From Amycolatopsis endophytica (GTDB lineage: Bacteria > Actinomycetota > Actinomycetes > Mycobacteriales > Pseudonocardiaceae): a stretch of 64,000 bases of DNA. The notes under the pieces were generated by a model. The model was not told the origin of the DNA and searched no databases. It saw only the letters and a list, made by a program, of their open reading frames with translations. The position numbers and the translations under genes are program-made. This document shows, in pieces, positions 43,822 through 51,618 of the stretch (positions are counted from its first letter, which is position 1; every line of letters begins with the position of its first letter). The stretch is taken from assembly GCF_013410405.1 (NCBI RefSeq), contig NZ_JACCFK010000002.1, forward strand, positions 1,736,001 to 1,800,000, in the 5' to 3' direction.

Positions 43822-45890
43822 CCGCGATCGGCAAACCGCTGGTGCGGCGCGATGGTGCGCGCAAGGTCACCGGGACCGCCACCTACGCCTACGAAACACC
43901 ACTCGACGCGCCCCTGTTCTGCCATCCCGTGCAGGCCACGGTGGCGCGGGGCCGGATCACCGCGATCCACACCGCCGACGCGGAGATGCTCGACGGGGTG
44001 CTGGACGTGATCACCTACCGCACCGCCGAACGGCTCGCGTCCACCGAGGACGCCGAGCTGGCGGCGCTGCAGGACCGGGAGGTCGCCTTCCGCGGGCAGC
44101 TGGTCGGGCTGGTGCTCGCCGAGTCGTCGGAGAGCGCGCGGCACGGCGCGGAACTGGTGACCGTGGACTATCACGAGCACGCGCACGACACCGAGCTGTC
44201 CGCCGACCGTGACGATCTCTACCGGCCCGAGAAGGTCAACCCCTCGTTTCCGACGGACACCGGCACCGGGGATGTGGACGCCGCCATGGCCGCGACGGAT
44301 GTGACGGTCGAGCAGACCTACCGCACGGCGATGTACCACAACAACCCGATGGAGCCGCACGCCACGACGGCGTGGTGGGACAACGACTCCTTGACGCTGT
44401 GGGACTCGACGCAGGGCGTGCACCCGTCACGCACGACGGTCGCGAAAGTGTTCGGGCTGCCCGAAGAGCGGGTGCGCGTGGTGTGCCCGTTCGTCGGCGG
44501 CGGGTTCGGCTCCAAGGGACTGCCGCACGTGAACGTCGTGGCGGCCGCGATGGCCGCGCGAGCCCATCCGGGACGGCCGGTGAAGCTCGCGCTGACGCGG
44601 CAGCAGATGTTTTCGCTGGCCGGGTACCGGACGCCGACGATCCAGAAGATGCGGCTGGGCGCGGACTCCGACGGGCGGTTGGCGGCGATCAGCCTGGACG
44701 TGGTCGAGCAGACGTCGCGGATCAAGGAGTTCGCGGAACAGACCGCGTTGCCCGCGCGCATGATGTACGCCGCGCCGAACCGCCGCACCACGCACCGGCT
44801 GGCGGCGCTGGACGTGCCGGTGCCGTCGTGGATGCGCGCGCCCGGCGAGTGCCCCGGCATGTTCGGGCCCGAGGTGGCGATGGACGAACTGGCCTGCGAG
44901 CTGGGCATCGACCCGATCGAACTGCGGGTGCGCAACGAGCCGGAGACGGACCCGGATTCGGGAAATCCGTTCTCCAGCCGTCACCTGGTGGAGTGCCTGC
45001 GCGAGGGTGCGCGCCGGTTCGGCTGGGCGGGGCGCGATCCGCGGCCCGGCGTCCGGCTGGAGGACGGGTGGCTGGTCGGCACCGGCGTCGCCGCGTCGGT
45101 GTATCCGGCGCGGACCAACCCCGGGTCCACCGCGAACGTGCGGTTCGACGGCGGCCGGTACGTCGTCGAGATCGGCGCGGCCGACCTGGGCACCGGCGCG
45201 TGGACCGTGCTGCCGCAGATCGCCGCGGACGCGCTCGGTGTGCCCGTCGAGGAGGTCGACGTCCGGATCGGCGACACCGACTACCCGAAGGCGACGGTGG
45301 CAGGCGGGTCCACCGGAACGGCGACGTGGGGTTCGGCGATCGTCGAGGCGGCGCGGACGTTCCGCGACAAGTTCGGCCGCGACCCCGGCGACGGCGACGA
45401 GGCCGACGCGACGACCGGGGAGAACCCGGCGAGCGAGCGGTACGCGATGTACGCGTTCGGCGCCCAGTTCACCGAGGCGCGGGTGCACGCCGACACCGGC
45501 GAGATCCGGGTGCCCCGGCTGCTCGGGGTGTTCGCCGCGGGCCGCATCATCAACCCGCGGACGGCGCGGTCGCAGTTCCTCGGCGGCATGACGATGGGCC
45601 TGTCGATGGCGTTGCACGAGGACAGCGTGTGGGATCCGCGGTTCGGGCAGGTGGTGAACCACGATCTGGCCGAATACCACGTCTCGGTGAACGCCGACGT
45701 GGACGACGTGCAGGCCCACTGGCTGGACGAGCAGGACGACCAGGTGAACCCGCTGGGCAGCAAGGGAATCGGCGAGATCGGGATCGTGGGAACCGCGGCG
45801 TCGGTGGTGAACGCGGTGTTCCACGCGACCGGGGCACGGATCCGCGACCTGCCCGTCACCCTGGACAAGGTGCTGCCGTTCCTGCCCTGA
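43818..45890 (+). CDS. Aldehyde oxidoreductase molybdenum-binding large subunit (PaoC/YagR-like)
   Basis: 690 residues. Xanthine-oxidase fold with PLVRRDGARKVTGTATYAYE at the start, VVCPFVGGGFGSKGLPHVNV (molybdopterin binding), SWMRAPGECPGMFGPE, and the active-site Glu in GSKGIGEIGIVGTAASVVNA. About 40 residues shorter than typical YagR. Oxidises aldehydes to acids with water as oxygen source. In this context succinic semialdehyde is the attractive substrate, though aromatic aldehydes are the known PaoABC preference. Confidence 0.92.
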   Translation: MTAIGKPLVRRDGARKVTGTATYAYETPLDAPLFCHPVQATVARGRITAIHTADAEMLDGVLDVITYRTAERLASTEDAELAALQDREVAFRGQLVGLVLAESSESARHGAELVTVDYHEHAHDTELSADRDDLYRPEKVNPSFPTDTGTGDVDAAMAATDVTVEQTYRTAMYHNNPMEPHATTAWWDNDSLTLWDSTQGVHPSRTTVAKVFGLPEERVRVVCPFVGGGFGSKGLPHVNVVAAAMAARAHPGRPVKLALTRQQMFSLAGYRTPTIQKMRLGADSDGRLAAISLDVVEQTSRIKEFAEQTALPARMMYAAPNRRTTHRLAALDVPVPSWMRAPGECPGMFGPEVAMDELACELGIDPIELRVRNEPETDPDSGNPFSSRHLVECLREGARRFGWAGRDPRPGVRLEDGWLVGTGVAASVYPARTNPGSTANVRFDGGRYVVEIGAADLGTGAWTVLPQIAADALGVPVEEVDVRIGDTDYPKATVAGGSTGTATWGSAIVEAARTFRDKFGRDPGDGDEADATTGENPASERYAMYAFGAQFTEARVHADTGEIRVPRLLGVFAAGRIINPRTARSQFLGGMTMGLSMALHEDSVWDPRFGQVVNHDLAEYHVSVNADVDDVQAHWLDEQDDQVNPLGSKGIGEIGIVGTAASVVNAVFHATGARIRDLPVTLDKVLPFLP

Positions 45891-45895
45891 CGGGG

Positions 45896-46300
45896 TTTCC
45901 CGAGGGCCGCCTGCCGGATTCGATCGTGGAGTACCTGGACGTGATCGGGCGGCTGACCGATCCCGTCGCCTACGGTGGCTCACCCGAGGACGCCTTCCAC
46001 CTCGTGTGCCCGGCTCCGCCGGGCTACGGTTTCAGCGACACACCTTCCACATCGGGCTGGGGAATCCAGCGCATCGCCGACGCCTGGGCGGTTTTGATGG
46101 CCCGGCTGGGTTATGCGCGGTACGGCGCGCGCGATCTGATCGAGAGCGAACGCGCCGGGCTGGAGAGCCTCGCCTCCCGCTGCTGGGCCGCCCGCCGTGA
46201 CACCGACATCCGGTACTGGAACGAGCCACGGCGAGGGGGTCATTTCGCGGCCATGGAAGAACCGGAGGTGATCCGCGCGTTCTTCCGGCTGGTCCGCTGA
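45896..46300 (+). pseudogene. Epoxide hydrolase remnant with internal deletions
   Basis: One frame joins three separated pieces of an epoxide-hydrolase-type alpha/beta hydrolase. First, DSIVEYLDVIGRLTDPVAYG through DAFHLVCPAPPGYGFSDTPS and AWAVLMARLGYARYGA (nucleophile-elbow side). Next, LIESERAGLESLA. Last, DIRYWNEPRRGGHFAAMEEP and a stop at 46300. The GGDWG nucleophile region and cap domain are missing and there is no good start, so it is non-functional. It lies directly after the aldehyde oxidoreductase genes. Confidence 0.75.
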
Positions 46301-46576
46301 GCCCTGACCGCACCGCCGTGACACCGTGTCCTTCGTCACCGGCAGCCACCGACGGTCTTTTTCCGAACACCAGGTTTGCGGCGTCCACCACCGGGGTAGA
46401 CAGCCGCCGGAGTCGCAGTCCGGTGGTCGCGCAGGGGTGCCGTCGGATGGAGCAGGAAGCCCTGGCCCACCTCCCCCTCGGCGGGCCGGGGCTTCCGTCT
46501 GTCCAGGGGCAGTGCTCGGGCCCGCGCACCGGCGCGGGACAATGGCAGGCGCACCCGACCAGCAAAGGACCGTTCC
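46301..46576. other. Intergenic region before hisS with a strong hairpin
   Basis: Holds a 14-bp stem (GGAAGCCCTGGCCC, 46455-46468, with GGGCCGGGGCTTCC, 46483-46496; one G-U pair, 14-nt loop) preceded by a GGTGCCGTCGGATGGAGCAG stretch. Similar hairpins close the right end of IS200/IS605-type tnpB elements in actinomycetes, so a worn element end is possible. A terminator or hisS leader is the alternative. No intact transposase is present. Confidence 0.35.
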
Positions 46577-47863
46577 ATGGCGAAGGCCGCCGAGCCACCT
46601 TCAGGTACCCGCGACTTCCTGGCCGACGAAGTGCGTCGCCGGAAGGCGGCGTTCGACACCGTCAGCGCGGTCTTCGAGCGCTACGGCTTCGACCCCCTGG
46701 AGACCCCGGCCTTCGAACGCCTGGAGGTGTTCGCGGGCAAGCTCGGCGAGGACGCCTCGGCGCTGATCTTCAAGATCCTCAAGCGCGGGGTGCACGAGGC
46801 CAGCGGCGAGGCCGACCTCGCGCTGCGCTACGACCACACCGTCCCGCTGGCGCGGGTCATCGGCACCTACGGCAGCAAGCTGCCCTCGCCGTACAAGCGC
46901 TACGCGATCGGCCCGGTGTGGCGCGCCGACCGCCCGGCGCAGGGCCGGTTCCGCGAGTTCGTGCAGTGCGACATCGACACCGTCGGCTCGTCCTCGCCGC
47001 TGGCCGACGCCGAGACGGTCTGGGCGCTCAACGACGCGCTGACCGCGCTGGGGGTCGAGGACTTCCGGTTCCTGGTCAACAGCCGCCAGGCGCTGCACGG
47101 CCTGCTGGAGGCGTACGGCATCCCCGAGGAGGCGGGCGCCCGGGTGCTCGGCAGCCTCGACAAGCTGGACAAGGCCGCACCGGACGCGGTGGTCGCCGAG
47201 CTGGCCGACCGCGGGCTCGCGGCCGAGACCGCGGAGAGCCTGGTCGGTGACGTCGTCGCCCCCGACACCGACCGCATCCGCAAGCAGCTCGACACCACCG
47301 AACGCGGCCGCGCCGGGCTGGCCGAGGTCGACCGGCTGCTGGAGCTGACCGCCGGTCTGCCGTCCGGGCGCGTCGTGTTCACCCCGCGCATGGTGCGCGG
47401 CCTGGACTACTACACCGGCCCGATCTTCGAGGTCACCGCGGCGGGCTACCCCGGTTCGATCTGCTCCGGCGGACGCTACGACGGTCTGGTGGCGAAGCTG
47501 GGCGGCCCGGACCTGCCCGCGTGCGGCGGGTCGATCGGCCTGGAGCGGATCCTGGCGGGCCAGGCCGCCGCCGACGCCGAGGCCGGTGCGCTCGACGTGG
47601 CGCTGACCGTGCTCGGCGCGGAGGATCAGGTGCTGCGGCTGGCGAACCAGCTGCGGGCCGACGGCCTGCGCACGGCGGTCTACCTGGGCACCTCGGGCAA
47701 GCTCGCACGCCAGCTCAAGTGGGCGAACGACCAGCACGCCCGCACCGTCCTGATCTACGGGCCCGCCGAGCAGGAGGCGGGCGAGGTCACCGTGCGGGAC
47801 ATGACCTCCGGCGAGCAGACGCGCGTCCCGGTCGCCGACGTACCCGCCCACCTGCGGCGATAG
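46577..47863 (+). CDS. hisS: Histidyl-tRNA synthetase, archaeal/eukaryotic-style
   Basis: 428 residues, class II synthetase. Motifs: PPSGTRDFLADEVRRRKAAF at the start, LALRYDHTVPLARVIG (81-96) in place of the bacterial RPEGT-type loop, FKR-like YKRYAIGPVWRADRP with GRFREFVQCDIDTVGS (motif 2), histidine-A signature RGLDYYTGPIFEV, and a C-terminal anticodon domain (LTVLGAEDQVLRLANQLRAD). The RYDxTVPLAR and QCDIDTVG forms are those of archaeal/eukaryotic enzymes. It is probably a second, horizontally acquired HisRS, which only the rest of the genome could confirm. Confidence 0.88.
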   Translation: MAKAAEPPSGTRDFLADEVRRRKAAFDTVSAVFERYGFDPLETPAFERLEVFAGKLGEDASALIFKILKRGVHEASGEADLALRYDHTVPLARVIGTYGSKLPSPYKRYAIGPVWRADRPAQGRFREFVQCDIDTVGSSSPLADAETVWALNDALTALGVEDFRFLVNSRQALHGLLEAYGIPEEAGARVLGSLDKLDKAAPDAVVAELADRGLAAETAESLVGDVVAPDTDRIRKQLDTTERGRAGLAEVDRLLELTAGLPSGRVVFTPRMVRGLDYYTGPIFEVTAAGYPGSICSGGRYDGLVAKLGGPDLPACGGSIGLERILAGQAAADAEAGALDVALTVLGAEDQVLRLANQLRADGLRTAVYLGTSGKLARQLKWANDQHARTVLIYGPAEQEAGEVTVRDMTSGEQTRVPVADVPAHLRR

Positions 47864-48529
47864 TCACTCCCGGCCGGGCGCGCCGAACGGCAGGTCGTCC
47901 AGGCTCGCCCGCAGTCCGTGCAGGTCGGCGAAGGTGCGGGCGGCTCCGCTGTCGGTCAGTTCGGCCGCGGAGAACCCGCCGGTGAGCAGGCCGACCGAGG
48001 GCAGGTCGATGCGTCCCGCGGCGACGCAGTCCCACACCGAGTCGCCGATGACCACCGCCTGTTCGCCCCGCACCTTCTCCAGCGCGACCTCCAGCAGATC
48101 GGGTTCGGGTTTGGTGGCCTCGACGTCCTTCGAGCTGGTCCAGTCCCCCGCCAGCTCGCGGCCGTCGATGAGGTCGAGGTAGTGGTCGACGTGATCGGGT
48201 TTGCCGGAGCTGGCCAGTACCACCCGGTAACCGGCGTCGCGGGCGGCCCGCAGCAGTTCGTGCGCGCCGTCGAGGGCGCACACCTCCGGCAGCATCCCGT
48301 CGACGAGTTCCTTCCACTTCGCCCGGACGTCGTCGCCGCACGAGTCCTCGGCCTCCTTGCCCGCGACCTCGGGCACGAGCTGGTCACCGCCCATGCCGAT
48401 GGCCCGGTGGATCCGCCACACCGGCACGGTCACGCCGTAGCAGCGGAACGCGCGGAACCACGCGAGCGAGTGGTGGTAGTTCGTGTCCACCAGCGTGCCG
48501 TCCACATCGAGCACGAGAACCTTGGCCAT
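47864..48529 (-). CDS. HAD superfamily hydrolase (phosphoglycolate phosphatase-like)
   Basis: 221 residues from ATG 48529 (GTG 48547 would add six). Motif I VLVLDVDGTLVDTNYHHSLA, cap domain, motif II VVLASSGKPDHVDHYL, motif III Lys in SSKDVEATKPEPDLLE, motif IV VVIGDSVWDCVAAGRIDLPS. Likely phosphatase or phosphonatase-like enzyme for a small sugar phosphate. Convergent with hisS, leaving no gap. Confidence 0.86.
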   Translation of the reverse strand: MAKVLVLDVDGTLVDTNYHHSLAWFRAFRCYGVTVPVWRIHRAIGMGGDQLVPEVAGKEAEDSCGDDVRAKWKELVDGMLPEVCALDGAHELLRAARDAGYRVVLASSGKPDHVDHYLDLIDGRELAGDWTSSKDVEATKPEPDLLEVALEKVRGEQAVVIGDSVWDCVAAGRIDLPSVGLLTGGFSAAELTDSGAARTFADLHGLRASLDDLPFGAPGRE

Positions 48530-48568
48530 GCCCGACGGGTTGCCCACGGCGACCAGCCGGGAAACCGC

Positions 48569-49000
48569 TCAGCCGAGCGTGCTCACATACGCGAGGAGCC
48601 CCACGACGGGCACGCCCGCGAGCACGAACCGCAGGTCGCGCCGCGGCGCCTCGCGCACCAGCCGCACCCCGGCCGGAACCAGTGCCACGCACAGGCCCGC
48701 CGCGGCCACGACCGACCGCACGGTCGTTCCCTTGAGGACGCCGAGCGGCATCGCCGAGGCGGCCGCCAGCCCCAGCGCCTGCACCGGGTGCAGCACCCGG
48801 CTCCGCCACGCCCCGAACGCGAGCACCGGCCAGCCGATCAGGATCGCGAACGACAGGTAGCTGAACAGGTGAAGGTCACCGTATGCCTCGCCGACGAAGG
48901 CGGTGGCGAACCCGGCGCCCCGGTGCCGGGCCAGCGCGAGGGCCGCCTGGTCGAACCCGGCGTGGAAGGTCCGTTCGAACAGCCCGGTCACGACCAGCAC
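48569..49000 (-). CDS. Membrane protein of unknown function, possibly 5'-truncated
   Basis: 143 residues from GTG 49000, four hydrophobic segments (FSYLSFAILIGWPVLAFGAW, LGLAAASAMPLGVLKG, VVAAAGLCVALVPAGVRL, FVLAGVPVVGLLAYV). The frame continues open upstream (RRAHGTGWGVWGAVLVV) but without ATG/GTG, up to where the sensor-kinase remnant begins on the other strand, so the N-terminus may have been lost at a deletion junction. Family not recognised. Confidence 0.5.
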   Translation of the reverse strand: MLVVTGLFERTFHAGFDQAALALARHRGAGFATAFVGEAYGDLHLFSYLSFAILIGWPVLAFGAWRSRVLHPVQALGLAAASAMPLGVLKGTTVRSVVAAAGLCVALVPAGVRLVREAPRRDLRFVLAGVPVVGLLAYVSTLG

Positions 49001-49027
49001 CGCACCCCAGACACCCCATCCGGTGCC

Positions 49028-49130
49028 GTGCGCGCGGCGCTCTACGATGGTGACCTGACCGCGGAACCGTTGCCGCGCGGCGGTTTCCGCGTCGCCGCCG
49101 TCCTGCGGTACGACACGCCGGAGGTTCCCG
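49028..49130 (+). pseudogene. C-terminal remnant of a NarL-family sensor histidine kinase
   Basis: The plus-strand frame reads VRAALYDGDLTAEPLPRGGF then RVAAVLRYDTPEVPVA, the usual extreme C-terminus of DesK/NarX-type kinases (after GMRERA). Nothing upstream encodes the ATPase or DHp domain. The response regulator start at 49131 follows directly. The kinase was apparently deleted except for about 35 codons. Confidence 0.65.
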
Positions 49131-49772
49131 TTGCCCGAACCGCTCCGGCTGGTGATCGCCGACGATCAGGCGTTGCTGCGCGGCAGTTTCCGGGTGCTGG
49201 TCGAGAACGAGCCCGACATGACGGTGGTCGGCGGGGCGGCCACCGGCACCGAGGCGATCGAGGTCGTGCGGGCGACCGCGCCGGATGTCGTGCTGATGGA
49301 CGTGCGGATGCCCTGGATGGACGGCATCGAGGGGACACGCGTGCTCATCCGCACGATGTTCGATCTGGACTCGCACGTCTTCGGGGCGCTGCGGGCCGGC
49401 GCAGCGGGCTTCCTGCTCAAGGACACCCGCCCGGCCGACCTGTGCACCGCGATCCGCGTGGTCGCCGCCGGGGACGCGCTGCTGGCACCGGCCGTCACGC
49501 GCCGCCTGATCGCCGAGTTCGCGCGGACGACGACGGCGCCGCCGCGGCTGACCCGGGAGCTCGACGTGCTCACGCCGCGCGAGATCGAAGTGCTGACGCT
49601 CATCGCGCAGGGCCTGCCGAACACCGAACTGGCCGGGAACCTGCACCTGTCGATGGCGACGGTGAAGACCTACATCGGGCGCTTGCTCACCAGACTGCAC
49701 GCCCGCGACGGTGCCCAGCTGGTCATCCTCGCCTACGAGAACGGCCTGGTCACCGCCTCCGGACCGGTCTAG
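49131..49772 (+). CDS. NarL/LuxR-type response regulator with shortened receiver domain
   Basis: 213 residues from TTG 49131. The receiver has LRLVIADDQALLRGSFRVLV and phospho-Asp in DVVLMDVRMPWMDG. It then passes from GIEGTR straight to VLIRTMFDLDSHVFGALRAG, about a dozen residues shorter than the norm, removing much of helix 3/strand 4. C-terminal LuxR HTH intact: LTPREIEVLTLIAQGLPNTE, LSMATVKTYIGRLLTRL. With its kinase gone it may be an orphan, constitutive or decaying regulator. Confidence 0.8.
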   Translation: MPEPLRLVIADDQALLRGSFRVLVENEPDMTVVGGAATGTEAIEVVRATAPDVVLMDVRMPWMDGIEGTRVLIRTMFDLDSHVFGALRAGAAGFLLKDTRPADLCTAIRVVAAGDALLAPAVTRRLIAEFARTTTAPPRLTRELDVLTPREIEVLTLIAQGLPNTELAGNLHLSMATVKTYIGRLLTRLHARDGAQLVILAYENGLVTASGPV

Positions 49773-50407
49773 AGCCCGAACAGTGGACGGCAGGGCTGGA
49801 AACCCTCGATCGTCACCGGGACGCCGCCGCGCCACGCCTCGCGGGTCAGGCGCAGCCGTCGCTCGATGGCGAGCTTTCCGCGCACGACGTGCCGCGCGGT
49901 GCCGTCCGGCCGGTAGCCGAGCTTGCGGGACACCGCGAGCGAGGCGGCGTTGTCCTCGAAGGCGCCGGAGACCGCCTCGTCGGCACCGAGGGCTTCGAAG
50001 GCCAGGTGCAGCACGGCGGCGCGCATTTCGGTGCCGATGCCCTGTCCCTGGTACCGGCGGCCGATCCAGGATCCGGTGTGCACCTCACGGGTGATCGCCA
50101 GGTCCCGCCCGTTGACCGTCTGCTGGCCGACGACCTCGCCGTCGCGGAAGACGGCGAGGTCCAGTCCCCAGTCCCGCGGTGTCCAGCCGCCGAGCCTGCG
50201 CCAGAAGTACTGCACCACCGATCGCGCGACCAGTTCCGGTTCCTGATCGGTCCACGTGACGATGAACGGCTGCACCCCCGGATCGTGCACGCCGTCGGCG
50301 GCCAGCCCGGCGAGCGCGGACAGTTCGTCGGAATCGGGCAACCTCAGTTCGAGCCGCGGAGTCCTTATCCGCAGCCCGAAAACCGGGAACTGATCGGCGA
50401 TCACCAT
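49769..50407 (-). CDS. GNAT family N-acetyltransferase (RimJ/RimL type)
   Basis: 212 residues. Acetyl-CoA loop GSWIGRRYQGQGIGTEMRAA near residue 112-131, and the RimJ/RimL features FEDNAASLAVSRKLGYRPDG with RTPRLELRLPDSDELSALAG at the start. Acceptor unknown: protein N-terminus, amino acid or antibiotic. Convergent with the response regulator (stops overlap by 4 bp). Confidence 0.85.
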   Translation of the reverse strand: MVIADQFPVFGLRIRTPRLELRLPDSDELSALAGLAADGVHDPGVQPFIVTWTDQEPELVARSVVQYFWRRLGGWTPRDWGLDLAVFRDGEVVGQQTVNGRDLAITREVHTGSWIGRRYQGQGIGTEMRAAVLHLAFEALGADEAVSGAFEDNAASLAVSRKLGYRPDGTARHVVRGKLAIERRLRLTREAWRGGVPVTIEGFQPCRPLFGL

Positions 50408-50446
50408 CTCATCTTGGACCAGCGCGGCGCCGCGGAAAATCCGATT

Positions 50447-51544
50447 TCAGGTCACGAACTCCATGTCCGGGTAGCGCGGCGACGGCCCGTCCAGCAGGTG
50501 GTCGTTCCGGTCACGCAGCCACCGGTCGAAGAACGAGGCCACGTAAGCGCGCTGGGTGCGTACCGCGGTGTCCGGGTCGAGCGTCCCCACCTTGACGCCC
50601 AGTTGCGGCAGCAGCGTCACGGCATCGGTGAAGGAGGCGTGTTCGCTTCCACGCAGTGTGAGCTGCCGCGCCCATCCCGGCGTGGCGGCGAGGAACGCTT
50701 CCCAGCCGGGGCCGGTGTCGATCTCCCCGTCCTTGCCGACCAGCAGGAAGGGCTTCGGAAGCCCCTCGGCCGCGGGCGGCATCAGGCTGCCGTCGAGGTA
50801 GGTCAGGTTGCCGTCCAGGTTCACCCCGGCCACGACGCGCGGATCGGCCGCCATCGTCAGTGCCGCCGCCGCGCCGCCCATCGAGTGGCCGACCATCCCG
50901 ACCCGGCTGACGTCCATGCGGGTCGCGATCGAGTCCAGCACGAACCGGGTGTCCGTCACCCGCACGTCGAGCGCCTCGCGCACGAACGCGTCCGGATCGC
51001 CGGGGCCGACCATGGTCCGCACCGAACCGTCCGGGAACTGCACCTCCGGCGACTCCCCCGTGTGATCGATGCTCACCACCACACAGCCCCGGCTCGCCAG
51101 GTCCTCGGCCGTCGCGGTGCCCCAGGTGCGCGGTTCGCCCAGGCCCGGCGAGTACACGATCACCGGATGCCGTCCCGGAAGCGGCATCGCGTCACGCCGT
51201 GCGCGGGTCCGCACACCGGCCCAGTCGGTTCCGGCAGGCACGCCGAGTCCGAGTAGTCCGTTGGCGGTGACGGCGTCGAAGTGCGCCGCCGCGCCCGGCA
51301 GCATGTACGGCGCCGGTGCGCGACCGGGCAACGCCGGATAGTGCACGCTGACCATCAGCTCACGCGCCCCGCCCTGCCACGGATCCGCCCGCGACGTGTC
51401 GACCAGGTGCAGATCCGTTTCACCGACGCGGTACGGGCCGGTGAGCGCGGGCAGCGTGAGCCGCGGTGACGCCGACGCGGGCACGGCCGAGGCGAGCAAC
51501 ACCGTCGCGGCGAGGAGGAACGATCTCCGCATCATGGTGATCAT
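50447..51544 (-). CDS. Secreted alpha/beta hydrolase, PAF acetylhydrolase/lipase-like
   Basis: About 365 residues. Starts at 51544, 51535 and 51532 are all ATG and in frame. Signal peptide MRRSFLLAATVLLASAVPASA. Catalytic Ser in VGMVGHSMGGAAAALT, Asp in VAGVNLDGNLTYLDGS, His in LRGSEHASFTD, the PAF-AH II/polyesterase-like arrangement. An oxyanion region is HPVIVYSPGLGEP. Probable exported esterase for short esters or polyesters. Monocistronic. Confidence 0.83.
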   Translation of the reverse strand: MITMMRRSFLLAATVLLASAVPASASPRLTLPALTGPYRVGETDLHLVDTSRADPWQGGARELMVSVHYPALPGRAPAPYMLPGAAAHFDAVTANGLLGLGVPAGTDWAGVRTRARRDAMPLPGRHPVIVYSPGLGEPRTWGTATAEDLASRGCVVVSIDHTGESPEVQFPDGSVRTMVGPGDPDAFVREALDVRVTDTRFVLDSIATRMDVSRVGMVGHSMGGAAAALTMAADPRVVAGVNLDGNLTYLDGSLMPPAAEGLPKPFLLVGKDGEIDTGPGWEAFLAATPGWARQLTLRGSEHASFTDAVTLLPQLGVKVGTLDPDTAVRTQRAYVASFFDRWLRDRNDHLLDGPSPRYPDMEFVT

Positions 51545-51618
51545 GATGTCGCCTCGCACCGCGCGCGACATCCGGGAACGCCCTGAGCGCGACCCCGGAA
51601 CGGGGTTAGGGTCACCGG

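Noticed and set aside
47918..51256. Very long plus-strand open frame through HAD, membrane, GNAT and esterase genes
   Set aside because: Only a short piece (the kinase remnant near 49.03 kb) is meaningful. The rest is antisense to well-supported genes.
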